A stretch of 37,344 bases of DNA from CBIHLX01 sp966210935 (GCA_966210935.1 CBIHLX010000002.1:1-37344), one strand, 5' to 3'; counted from the first letter of the stretch, positions 24,860-32,216 are shown. The notes: a model not told the origin generated them from the sequence alone. Made by a program: numbers and translations.

Positions 24860-25099
24860 ATGTCTATAAGTACATCTGCAGTAACCGAACGATCATTCTT
24901 TGCCGTTGATGTGCCTCAGCCGCGTCGCGATGAGATTATGGAGTACCTTGAATCTCATCCGAACCTGCTGTCGCTGTGCAATGACGGTAAGGTCGAGCAG
25001 GCGGCACGAGCAATTGAAGCGAGTGCGGCCAAAGGTCACCCCGAAGAGCGATCGATGGCATCGGCGCTGCGCAACTGCGCGGCATTCTGGACCAGCTAA
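24860..25099 (+). CDS. Small helical protein of unknown function
   Basis: 79 aa, not recognised. The motif LCNDGKVEQAARAIE near the middle resembles LCEAGNVSAAISLLK in the preceding gene, which suggests a shared small helical fold. AAGGTG lies 6 nt before ATG 24860; the in-frame GTG at 24851 is part of that Shine-Dalgarno. It has its own promoter and a two-hairpin terminator. Confidence 0.7.
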   Translation: MSISTSAVTERSFFAVDVPQPRRDEIMEYLESHPNLLSLCNDGKVEQAARAIEASAAKGHPEERSMASALRNCAAFWTS

Positions 25100-25123
25100 T
25101 CGTTCAGTCGGCATGAGCCTGGG

Positions 25124-25171
25124 AGGAGCCCGCGAAGTCAATCTTCGCTGAGCTCTACTCGGGCTCCTTTC
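25124..25171 (+). terminator. Branched terminator, related to the one at 24660
   Basis: Outer stem GGAGCCC (25125-25131) with GGGCTCC (25161-25167) followed by TTTC; inner hairpin GCGAAG/CTTCGC (25132-25148). It shares the string AGCCCGCGAAG with the element at 24660. Confidence 0.65.
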
Positions 25172-25176
25172 ATATC

Positions 25177-25205
25177 TTGAAATATCCGCCAAAATCTGCT
25201 ATGTT
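25177..25205 (+). promoter_or_regulatory. Promoter of rpsL-rpsG
   Basis: TTGAAA (25177-25182), 17 bp, TATGTT (25200-25205) preceded by TGC. Expected +1 near 25212. Confidence 0.65.
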
Positions 25206-25211
25206 TATAGA

Positions 25212-25358
25212 TGAGTTTCCACTTTTTGGAGTTTGTCCGTGAGAGAATGTGTACACACGGCAGGCAGCTGAAAAGTAAAGATGGCGCGGTCATGCTGAGA
25301 CCAACCCATAAATAACCGAAGCGATCTCGCTTCATTAACCATGACAACAGGAGTTTTC
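25212..25358 (+). promoter_or_regulatory. Long leader of rpsL
   Basis: About 147 nt untranslated. It holds short inverted repeats including GAAGCG/CGCTTC (25319-25334 region). Its length and position suit autoregulation by a ribosomal protein, but I do not recognise a known leader motif. Confidence 0.4.
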
Positions 25359-25772
25359 ATGCCAACTATCAACCAACTCGTGCGTAAGCCACGCAAGACT
25401 GCTGTGAAGAAGTCAAAGTCTCCAGCACTTGGTCGCATCCACAACGCACTCAAGACTCGTTACTACGACCAGGACGCTCCGCTTAAGCGTGGTGTTTGTG
25501 TCAAGGTAACAACTAAGACACCAAAGAAGCCTAACTCAGCGCTTCGTAAGGTTGCTCGTGTACGCCTGACTAACGGTCAGGAAGTATGGGCATACATTGG
25601 TGGTGAAGGCCACAACCTCCAGGAGCACGCAGTTGTGCTCGTACGTGGTGGTCGTGTGCCAGACCTTCCAGGTGTTCGTTACCACATCGTTCGTGGTGCG
25701 CTCGACCTTCAGGGTGTTGCTAAGCGTCAGCAGGGCCGTTCTAAGTACGGTGCTAAGAAGGAGGGTAAGTAA
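25359..25772 (+). CDS. rpsL: 30S ribosomal protein S12
   Basis: 137 aa decoding-centre protein. MPTINQLVRK start with CAGGAG upstream; TPKKPNSALRKVARVRLTNG, GEGHNLQEHAVVLVRGGRVPDLPGVRYH and the C-terminal GRSKYGAKK are conserved. Between SPAL and KRGVC there is an insertion (GRIHNALKTRYYDQDAPL) of about 13 residues relative to the E. coli form; a comparable insertion is found in Firmicutes S12. Lysines of the streptomycin-resistance region are present. It is followed by rpsG with the Shine-Dalgarno inside its last codons. Confidence 0.97.
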   Translation: MPTINQLVRKPRKTAVKKSKSPALGRIHNALKTRYYDQDAPLKRGVCVKVTTKTPKKPNSALRKVARVRLTNGQEVWAYIGGEGHNLQEHAVVLVRGGRVPDLPGVRYHIVRGALDLQGVAKRQQGRSKYGAKKEGK

Positions 25773-25774
25773 TC

Positions 25775-26254
25775 ATGCCTCGTAAAGTAACTAAATCACT
25801 ACAGCGTGTTCCAACGCCAGACCGCAAGTACCAGAGCCCACTTGTACAGCGTCTGATCAACAAGTCTATGCTCGACGGCAAGAAGCTTGTTGCAGAACGT
25901 GCTGTTTATACTGCGCTTGAAATCGCTGCCAAGAAGCTTGATAGCGAAGATCCACTTGCAGTCTTTGAAAAGGCTCTCAAGAACGTTTCACCAAACTTTG
26001 AAGTTAAGTCTCGCCGTGTCGGTGGTGCCAACTACCAGATTCCATTCCCAGTAGCTGGTCACCGCCAGATGCACTACGCGTTTAGCTGGCTTGTCCAGTC
26101 TGCACGCGCACGCAACGGTATGCCTTACTCGCAGCGTCTTGCACTCGAAATCGTTGACGCACACAACGAAGCCGGTGCTGCCTTCAAGAAGAAGGAAGAC
26201 ACCCACAAGATGGCCGAAGCCAACCGTGCTTTCGCTCACTTCGCTCGCGGCTAA
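25775..26254 (+). CDS. rpsG: 30S ribosomal protein S7
   Basis: 159 aa 16S rRNA 3'-domain organiser. The typical N-terminus is PRKVTKSLQRVPTPDRKYQS; VKSRRVGGANYQIPFPV and the C-terminal KKEDTHKMAEANRAFAHF are conserved S7 signatures. It overlaps translationally with rpsL (AAGGAGGG in the rpsL end). It ends at a terminator, so fusA is not in the same transcription unit. Confidence 0.97.
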   Translation: MPRKVTKSLQRVPTPDRKYQSPLVQRLINKSMLDGKKLVAERAVYTALEIAAKKLDSEDPLAVFEKALKNVSPNFEVKSRRVGGANYQIPFPVAGHRQMHYAFSWLVQSARARNGMPYSQRLALEIVDAHNEAGAAFKKKEDTHKMAEANRAFAHFARG

Positions 26255-26272
26255 TCGCCAAAAGCAACAATC

Positions 26273-26299
26273 AACCGGTCCTAAGGGGCCGGTTTTTTG
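26273..26299 (+). terminator. Terminator after rpsG
   Basis: Stem AACCGGTCC / GGGCCGGTT (one T-G pair) with a short loop, then TTTTTTG. Confidence 0.85.
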
Positions 26300-26364
26300 T
26301 ATATTATTTCACATACAGAGGTTGAGAAAGTCTCTATCATGAGTGTAGTAACTAGGAGGTGCAT

Positions 26365-26760
26365 ATGCGTATCATTTCTACACGGATTCACGGAATCATT
26401 GATCTAATTGTGTCCGGTACGCTGATTTTCACTCCTTTTATATTTGGCTTTGCATCCGTGGGTGGTGCTGCTGTAGTGATCCCGATCATCCTCGGCATCG
26501 TACTGGTTTTCTACAGTGAGCTTACCGACGACGAAGAGGGAATCCTCCGAGTGATTAGTATGCCGTTTCACATGATGCTCGATATCGTCCTCGCGGCCGG
26601 CCTCATGTTGTCGCCGTATCTCTTCAATTTCGTCGATCAGCCGCTTAATGTCTGGTTGCCGCATGTTGTCATCGGTATCATCCTGATGGTCGTGACGCTT
26701 CTGACCAATACTGTCCCATACGTTCGTCGCCACCCACGCTACCCACACTCGGCGTTATAG
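26365..26760 (+). CDS. SPW-repeat-like four-TM membrane protein
   Basis: 131 aa with four hydrophobic segments. It is an internal duplication: H9-G-I-I-D-L-I ... FTPFIFGF (22-29) is mirrored 60 residues later by H69-M-M-L-D-I-V ... LSPYLFNF (82-89). This HxxxD ... SPW-like pattern is that of the SPW repeat family, whose function is unknown. AGGAGG lies 5 nt before ATG 26365. It sits between rpsG and unknown genes in the place where fusA usually follows. Confidence 0.75.
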   Translation: MRIISTRIHGIIDLIVSGTLIFTPFIFGFASVGGAAVVIPIILGIVLVFYSELTDDEEGILRVISMPFHMMLDIVLAAGLMLSPYLFNFVDQPLNVWLPHVVIGIILMVVTLLTNTVPYVRRHPRYPHSAL

Positions 26761-26769
26761 CGCTTATTC

Positions 26770-26798
26770 TTGATTAAATCGCTCATTAGCGGTTTAAT
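26770..26798 (+). promoter_or_regulatory. Promoter of the gene at 26805, predicted leaderless, with a hairpin
   Basis: TTGATT (26770-26775), 17 bp, TTTAAT (26793-26798), ending 7 nt before ATG 26805. An inverted repeat (GATTAAATCGCT / AGCGGTTTAATC, one T-G pair, 4-nt loop, 26772-26799) spans -35 to -10. It may also serve as terminator for the SPW-like gene or as an operator. Confidence 0.6.
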
Positions 26799-26804
26799 CT
26801 CTCC

Positions 26805-27767
26805 ATGGAAGATAAACTTGATCCTCGTACTATTGAGGAGCTAAACCACATAAATTGGATTGATCGGCGCCGCCGACAAGAAGAGGCTCATTTACTTCGT
26901 GCAGCCGAACTTCGCGACACGCTTAATACGTATCGTTTTCAGGATGACGATCAGCGCCTGGCGTACGCCCATAGTGTACTCATGGAGCTCGATAAGGGGA
27001 GTCCGTATATCAATAGATCGGTGACGGTCAACGGGAATTGCATGTGGCAGGTGTATAACAGCAAGACTGGCGCGGCAAGAATTAAATCTATGCCATTTGT
27101 TGACGCTAAAATGACCGATCGTGGCATGACATTGCTTGCGCACGATCATGAAGATGACGGTGAGGGACGGACGGTGCTTGCCATCGGTCACTTACTGGAA
27201 TATGCCGAAGGAGAATCAATCAAGCATGTTGTTGCGCCACTTGAAGGTGCTGACCTAACGTACGATCTTGCAGCTGATGATTATGAGGATGCGTTGCGTT
27301 CAGTTATGCCTGCGGAGATGGTGGATCTGTTGCGTCGTATAACAGCCGTAACTAGTGACGATGAGCTGCAAAGTGCGGTTAATTTAATGGCAAGGATGCG
27401 CGTTGACGGAAGTCATCTTTCGTCGATAACAATGCGCGATATATCTAACTACGTAGGTGAGCGCTTGGCTATCGATGACAAGGTACCGTACGTAATTGCT
27501 ATGAATGAACATATCCTACAGCAAGAGGGCGGATACAAAAAAATCACCCCAAGTTCATCTGAAGTGCAAGCCGTGCAAATCATGGACACGGTACTATTGC
27601 CGTCAATTGAGGGTACTGACTGGCGCTGGTTCTTCCACGTACTGCCAGTCACGACAGGTGGCATTTACGGCGAAGAGGGTGAGTTTTTGGTGCCACTGAG
27701 CTCCATTGAAGCTCTTCAGCGTATACAAAATGACGAAGATGAAATGAATATTGATGAGCGAAGCTAA
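26805..27767 (+). CDS. Soluble protein of unknown function
   Basis: 320 aa, acidic, no membrane segment, not recognised. An N-terminal charged helix (RTIEELNHINWIDRRRRQEEAH) resembles a coiled coil; the rest is mixed alpha/beta. Near the C-terminus GTDWRWFFHVLPVT is hydrophobic and aromatic. The gene overlaps the next one by 14 nt, so the two are probably made together. Codon use is less biased than in the flanking ribosomal genes. Confidence 0.8.
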   Translation: MEDKLDPRTIEELNHINWIDRRRRQEEAHLLRAAELRDTLNTYRFQDDDQRLAYAHSVLMELDKGSPYINRSVTVNGNCMWQVYNSKTGAARIKSMPFVDAKMTDRGMTLLAHDHEDDGEGRTVLAIGHLLEYAEGESIKHVVAPLEGADLTYDLAADDYEDALRSVMPAEMVDLLRRITAVTSDDELQSAVNLMARMRVDGSHLSSITMRDISNYVGERLAIDDKVPYVIAMNEHILQQEGGYKKITPSSSEVQAVQIMDTVLLPSIEGTDWRWFFHVLPVTTGGIYGEEGEFLVPLSSIEALQRIQNDEDEMNIDERS

Positions 27768-28296
27768 TTTCTTCAGACCTGGATTGCCATCGCTCGAACA
27801 GGACCTGGCCGAGGAGCGCGTGATCCTTACGGACATGCTCTCGGATTACTATGATCAAAGTGCTGGTCGGCCTCTTGTCGATGATCGTATAGATTTGCTA
27901 GACCCGCCGCTCGAGATTGTGTACCTTGAATCACTAACAGTCTATCTGGGTGGTCGGTCTCATGAGCATTTCTTGGCAACGCACGCGGCATTTCACTTTG
28001 CAATCAATGTTGCCGGTCTGCTGGACTGGCAGGTGAGGGATCTTAAGGGGGCACTGCCGATGCTTGATGAAGTGCCTGATGGTATAAAGCTCAGTGATGC
28101 ACGCCAGGTGATCCTCGACATGGCGGAAACTTACATGCAGTCTCGGCCGCGTCTCGATGGCTTGTTTGCGGCCTACTCGCCCAACATTGATCCTACAGAT
28201 TCCTTCTTGATGGAGGCGGAAGCGATTTACGCCTTGACGCTGCGTCAGATTGAATTTGCTGGCATCCGCGGCCATATTCAGCTGACCGAGGATTGA
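27754..28296 (+). CDS. Soluble protein of unknown function
   Basis: 180 aa from ATG 27754 (the TTG just before is less likely), not recognised. Acidic and helical, with the segment FLATHAAFHFAINVAGLLDWQ in the middle. The start lies inside the preceding gene, a pattern of translational coupling. No signal peptide. Confidence 0.78.
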   Translation: MSEANFFRPGLPSLEQDLAEERVILTDMLSDYYDQSAGRPLVDDRIDLLDPPLEIVYLESLTVYLGGRSHEHFLATHAAFHFAINVAGLLDWQVRDLKGALPMLDEVPDGIKLSDARQVILDMAETYMQSRPRLDGLFAAYSPNIDPTDSFLMEAEAIYALTLRQIEFAGIRGHIQLTED

Positions 28297-28310
28297 CAAG
28301 GGGTTATATA

Positions 28311-28339
28311 TTTACAAAAACACTAAAATAGTGTATAAT
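28311..28339 (+). promoter_or_regulatory. Promoter of the gene at 28347, predicted leaderless
   Basis: TTTACA (28311-28316), exactly 17 bp, TATAAT (28334-28339), ending 8 nt before the ATG. The spacer ends in the inverted repeat CACTA-AAA-TAGTG (28321-28333). Confidence 0.75.
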
Positions 28340-28346
28340 AAATTCC

Positions 28347-28802
28347 ATGACAGTTCCCAACTACGAATTTGATCTTATCACCAAACAGTATGAAGACCCG
28401 GCAGTCACTGCGGCACTTGAGATGGCCAAGGATATCGAGTCGCGGATCAACAATCCTGAGCTTAGTGATAGCGATATTCGAAGTATTTTAGGTGACGATC
28501 TCAAGGGTCTGAACGATACCTGGCCATACAAGGGTAAGATGATCCGGCTTTCGGGAGATCTTTTTCTTAAGAATAAACAAGGCGCTATCACGGATATTGC
28601 CCAATGTAAGAACGAAATAGTGGTTTCAGATGGTTTCGGGATTGCCTGTGCGGTACGTACGCCAGAATCGCCGGCGCCTACACTCCGGATTGTGCACAAT
28701 CTAACCCTGCCGCTTGAAGATGAGGTCGTGGACTGTATTGCATATCGGGACGATGTATTGATCGATTACCAGGACCCTCAACTGACTAGTCAATCTCTGT
28801 AA
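28347..28802 (+). CDS. Soluble protein of unknown function
   Basis: 151 aa, not recognised, acidic. The N-terminal half is helical (LEMAKDIESRINNPELSDSDIR); the C-terminal half is beta-rich (GKMIRLSGDLFLKN, EIVVSDGFGIACAV). Own strong promoter. Its stop codon lies within the fusA promoter region, so it may be transcribed into fusA. Confidence 0.75.
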   Translation: MTVPNYEFDLITKQYEDPAVTAALEMAKDIESRINNPELSDSDIRSILGDDLKGLNDTWPYKGKMIRLSGDLFLKNKQGAITDIAQCKNEIVVSDGFGIACAVRTPESPAPTLRIVHNLTLPLEDEVVDCIAYRDDVLIDYQDPQLTSQSL

Positions 28803-28815
28803 AATCTGCTAAAAT
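28783..28815 (+). promoter_or_regulatory. fusA promoter with an adjacent palindrome
   Basis: Extended -10 TGCTAAAAT at 28807-28815; expected +1 near 28822. The perfect 10-bp palindrome TGACTAGTCA (28783-28792) occupies the -35 position. Confidence 0.5.
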
Positions 28816-28888
28816 AACTAGGAAACGTTATTTTTGCATGTCTGAAAATAATTCGTAATAATTAAGGAATAAGGAAGAGATACGCCCC

Positions 28889-30982
28889 ATGGCAGAAAAA
28901 AATGTCCAGTTAAAGGACTTCCGCAATATCGGTATTATCGCGCACATCGACGCCGGTAAGACCACAACTACCGAAGGTATTTTGTACCGTACCGGTATTA
29001 ATCACAAGATCGGCGAAGTCCGTGGTGACGGCGATGGCGCAACCACTGACTGGATGGCTCAGGAAAAGGAGCGTGGTATCACGATTACTTCAGCTGCTGT
29101 CACGTGTTTCTGGAAGGGTCATAAGATCAACATCATTGACACGCCTGGTCACATTGACTTTACCGCTGAGGTTGAGCGTTCACTACGTGTCCTCGACGGT
29201 GCTGTAACGATCTTTGACGGTAAGATGGGTGTTGAAGCTCAGTCTGAAACCGTATGGCGCCAGGCGAACAAGTACGGCGTGCCGCGTATTTGTTTCATCA
29301 ACAAGATCAACCAGACAGGTGGCGACTTCTACAAATCTCTTCAGAGTATTCACACTCGTCTTTCAAAGAACGCTCTTCCTGTTCACTTGCCAATTGGCTT
29401 TGAAAAAGACATCAACGGTCTTGTTGACCTCGTAGAAATGAAGGCATACACCTACAACGACTACACCGACAAGGCTCTTATCGAAGGTGAAATTCCTGCC
29501 GATATGCTTGAAAAAGCAACAAACGCACGTGCACTTCTCGTAGAAGCTGCCGTTGAAGCTGAAGACGAACTGATGGACAAGTTCTTCGAAGGCGGTGTTG
29601 AAGCTATTACTACCGAAGAGCTCAAGCGCGGTCTTCGCAAGCGTGTTCTCGCTGGTGACTTCTACCTTGTATCTGGTGGTGACGGCCGTGGTGTGATCGT
29701 TGAGAAGCTTCTCGACATCATGACCGACTACCTGCCAAGCCCACTTGATGTTGACGCTATCTGGGGTACTAACCCTAAGACTGGCGACGAAGTATCTCGC
29801 AAGCCAGACGACAAAGAGCCAATGGCTGCGCTCGCATTTAAGCTCGCAACTGACCCATTTGTTGGTAAGCTGATCTTCGTTCGTGTTTACTCGGGTAAGC
29901 TAACCGCTGGTAGCTACGTCCTCAACACGACGACTGGTGAAAAAGAACGCGTTGGTCGTATCGTGCGTATGCACGCCGACAAGCGTGAAGAAATTGATTC
30001 TGTGAGCGCTGGTGACATCGCAGCAGTCGTCGGTCTTAAGGGTACCTTTACAGGTCACACCTTGACTGATCCTGCGCACCCGATTGCACTTGAGTCAATC
30101 GTCTTCCCAGATCCACCTGTATCGATTGCAGTAGAGCCAAAGACTAAAGCCGACCAGGAAAAGATGGGTATCGCATTGCAGCGTCTTGCTGAAGAAGACC
30201 CAACCTTCCGTGTTCACACCGACGACGAGACTGGTCAGACGATCATGTCTGGTATGGGTGAGCTTCACCTCGACATCCTTATCGATCGTATGAAGCGTGA
30301 ATTTAACGTTGAAGCAAACATCGGTGAGCCACAGGTTGCCTTCCGTGAGTCAATCAAGGGTAGCTCTCAGGTTCAAGGTAAGCACGCCAAGCAGTCTGGT
30401 GGTCGTGGTCAGTACGGTGACGTATGGATTCGCTTCGAACCAAACGAAGTCGGTAAGGGCTTTGAGTTCTTCGACGAAATCAAGGGTGGTGTTGTTCCTC
30501 AGGAATACCGCAAGCCTGTCGAGCAGGGTGTTAAAGAAACCCTCGACGGTGGTGTTATCGCCGGCTTCCCAGTTGTGGATGTTAAAGCAACACTCTACGA
30601 TGGTAGTTACCACGATGTTGACTCAAGCGAACTTGCCTTTAAGTTGGCTGGTAGCCTTGCAGCACGTGAAGGTATCAAGCAAGCGAAGCCAATCCTTCTT
30701 GAGCCTGTCATGAAAGTTGAAGTTACGACTCCTGAAGACTTCATGGGTGACATCATCGGCGACCTTAACTCTCGCCGTGGCCGTATCGATGCTATGGAAG
30801 ACCTCATGGGTGGCGCTAAGCTTATCAAGGCTTACGTACCACTTGCGAGCATGTTCGGTTACACTGGCGACATTCGTTCGATGAGCCAGGGTCGTGCAGC
30901 CAGCACTATGGAGCTTGCTCAGTACGAGGAAGTACCACCAAACGTTGCACAGGAAATCATCGAAAAGCGCGCAAGCAAGTAA
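28889..30982 (+). CDS. fusA: Elongation factor G with altered guanine-recognition motifs
   Basis: 697 aa translocation GTPase. P-loop AHIDAGKT (18-25), switch I RGITIT, and switch II DTPGHIDFT are canonical. The G4 motif reads N138-K-I-N141 where EF-G has NKMD. The G5 region, usually CGSAFKNKG, reads SGGDGRG with a new Asp at 265 and is about one residue shorter. Domain II (ALAFKLATDPFVGKL), domain III (GMGELHLDI), domain IV (GGRGQYGDVWIRFEP, GVVPQEYRKPVEQG) and domain V (GDLNSRRGRI) all look normal, so this is the housekeeping EF-G. GGAAGAG precedes the ATG. No tuf follows. Confidence 0.97.
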   Translation: MAEKNVQLKDFRNIGIIAHIDAGKTTTTEGILYRTGINHKIGEVRGDGDGATTDWMAQEKERGITITSAAVTCFWKGHKINIIDTPGHIDFTAEVERSLRVLDGAVTIFDGKMGVEAQSETVWRQANKYGVPRICFINKINQTGGDFYKSLQSIHTRLSKNALPVHLPIGFEKDINGLVDLVEMKAYTYNDYTDKALIEGEIPADMLEKATNARALLVEAAVEAEDELMDKFFEGGVEAITTEELKRGLRKRVLAGDFYLVSGGDGRGVIVEKLLDIMTDYLPSPLDVDAIWGTNPKTGDEVSRKPDDKEPMAALAFKLATDPFVGKLIFVRVYSGKLTAGSYVLNTTTGEKERVGRIVRMHADKREEIDSVSAGDIAAVVGLKGTFTGHTLTDPAHPIALESIVFPDPPVSIAVEPKTKADQEKMGIALQRLAEEDPTFRVHTDDETGQTIMSGMGELHLDILIDRMKREFNVEANIGEPQVAFRESIKGSSQVQGKHAKQSGGRGQYGDVWIRFEPNEVGKGFEFFDEIKGGVVPQEYRKPVEQGVKETLDGGVIAGFPVVDVKATLYDGSYHDVDSSELAFKLAGSLAAREGIKQAKPILLEPVMKVEVTTPEDFMGDIIGDLNSRRGRIDAMEDLMGGAKLIKAYVPLASMFGYTGDIRSMSQGRAASTMELAQYEEVPPNVAQEIIEKRASK

Positions 30983-30997
30983 TCGATGTATCTACAA

Positions 30998-31028
30998 AAA
31001 AACCACCCGACTCTAGGGTGGTTTTTTT
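30998..31028 (+). terminator. Terminator after fusA
   Basis: Stem AACCACCC / GGGTGGTT with a 7-nt loop, then TTTTT; flanked by A-run and T-run. Confidence 0.9.
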
Positions 31029-31042
31029 ATTGCGTTGCTATA

Positions 31043-31071
31043 TTGACTACATCAGTTTGGGGGCATATAGT
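31043..31071 (+). promoter_or_regulatory. Promoter of the cysteine-rich gene
   Basis: TTGACT (31043-31048), exactly 17 bp, TATAGT (31066-31071). Confidence 0.65.
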
Positions 31072-31116
31072 GTAGGTACGTGCTAAGCAGCTAGCATGGT
31101 TCTTCCAGGAGACGGG

Positions 31117-31503
31117 ATGCAAACGATGACAGCACCTGTGCAGCCGGAAATTGATCTCAGTCATCTGCCGCTGGTAGAGAAGCTGAGGGCCAACCATCCG
31201 GGGGCAACGATGGCAATACTGGATCTCCTTCGGTATAGGAGGAGGATCTGTGAGCCGTTGGATGCCGACGCAAAGTGGTGTCTGGGGGCACTTGATACAC
31301 TCAATATATGTGGTTCGGATCTTTGTGGGCTGTGGTGCAGTTGTAACCAAAGCTCAGAGCAGATGATTCAGTTCCTAAAAGCTTGTTGTGGCGGGAATTA
31401 TGGCTTCGGTCGTGATGCTCTCCTTCAGGCGGTTGTACGTGGCAATCAAGCAGCTGTAGCCTCAACGGGGCGGCAGCTGGTCTCGGTAATACCTGGTCTC
31501 TAA
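31117..31503 (+). CDS. Small cysteine-rich protein of unknown function
   Basis: 128 aa, not recognised. Eight cysteines, six of them within the segment ICGSDLCGLWCSC and the following ACC. There is no signal peptide, so they may bind metal or act in redox in the cytoplasm. AGGAG lies 5 nt before ATG 31117; an in-frame ATG at 31096 lacks a Shine-Dalgarno. Own promoter and a double hairpin after it. Confidence 0.7.
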   Translation: MQTMTAPVQPEIDLSHLPLVEKLRANHPGATMAILDLLRYRRRICEPLDADAKWCLGALDTLNICGSDLCGLWCSCNQSSEQMIQFLKACCGGNYGFGRDALLQAVVRGNQAAVASTGRQLVSVIPGL

Positions 31504-31540
31504 GATATCGGTCGGCCGTACTGGGCGGCTGACCGATATC
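31504..31540 (+). other. Long hairpin directly after the cysteine-rich gene
   Basis: GATATCGGTC / GACCGATATC, extended inward by GCCG/CGGC: about 15 bp with a 7-nt loop. It starts one base after the stop codon and is followed immediately by the terminator hairpin, giving a tandem structured 3' end. Confidence 0.6.
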
Positions 31541-31568
31541 AAGTCACTTGAGGGTGGCTTATTTTTTT
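31541..31568 (+). terminator. Terminator after the cysteine-rich gene
   Basis: AAGTCAC / GTGGCTT stem (one T-G pair), then ATTTTTTTG. Confidence 0.8.
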
Positions 31569-31620
31569 GCAAGACTTTACTATCGGGCGAGTTGATGATA
31601 TTGCATATTAATAAAAAAAG

Positions 31621-31629
31621 TGGTATAAG
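31621..31629 (+). promoter_or_regulatory. Extended -10 of the gene at 31686
   Basis: TGGTATAAG, preceded by an A-run. The leader begins with a perfect 8-bp hairpin AATTCGTG / CACGAATT (31638-31662). Confidence 0.6.
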
Positions 31630-31685
31630 TATGATTGAATTCGTGTGCATCCGCCACGAATTAACGCTAGATTTACGGGGGAACA

Positions 31686-32156
31686 TTGTCAGTAGGTACT
31701 ATCTCACGGTTGCCACTCGATGTTATGACGAGTGAAGCGCTTCGTGAAAAGATTGCAAAACGGATCATCCGTGCGCAAAGGGCATTGGAGCGGTACGGTG
31801 AGGAATTCGTTTTTGGTAGAGACTACTCCTGCGAAAAGCGCAAAGTAATCGACAGGAGCAAGACGCTGTCGCCGCATGAGCACCGTCGCGAAAAACAGAT
31901 CAACGAAAGTCGATCTGCCACGGTGGTTAAGGTTGGCGCCGTTCCGCGCGATCAGTGGCCACTCCACAGGAGTACGGTGATGATCTACGTCGAATATCAC
32001 GACACCGACATGCGTCTGTACGCCTCGCGCAGGCGGTTGCGCTACATTGAGGAGGTGCCGTGGGATAAGCTTGACTCCGCCAAGTACACCAATGTGCTTG
32101 ATGAGCTCGAGTTTCTCTTGAAGCCCATTCTCGACCAACTGGTTGATGAGAACTGA
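31686..32156 (+). CDS. Basic soluble protein of unknown function
   Basis: 156 aa, not recognised. The N-terminal two thirds are rich in Arg and Lys (REKIAKRIIRAQRALERYG, CEKRKVIDRSK), suggesting nucleic-acid contact, while the C-terminus is acidic and helical (LDELEFLLKPILDQLVDE). TTG 31686 is chosen for the GGGGGA just upstream; ATG 31725 is an alternative without a Shine-Dalgarno. A longer minus-strand reading frame overlaps but is not favoured, since the plus strand has promoter, Shine-Dalgarno and terminator. Confidence 0.68.
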   Translation: MSVGTISRLPLDVMTSEALREKIAKRIIRAQRALERYGEEFVFGRDYSCEKRKVIDRSKTLSPHEHRREKQINESRSATVVKVGAVPRDQWPLHRSTVMIYVEYHDTDMRLYASRRRLRYIEEVPWDKLDSAKYTNVLDELEFLLKPILDQLVDEN

Positions 32157-32176
32157 GATCAACCGTCTAGCGTTAC

Positions 32177-32216
32177 CCCGTATCTCTTCGGAGATGCGGG
32201 GCTTTCGCTTTTTTGG
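32177..32216 (+). terminator. Terminator with UUCG tetraloop
   Basis: 11-bp stem CCCCGTATCTC / GAGATGCGGGG closed by TTCG, then CTTTCGCTTTTTT. Confidence 0.85.
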
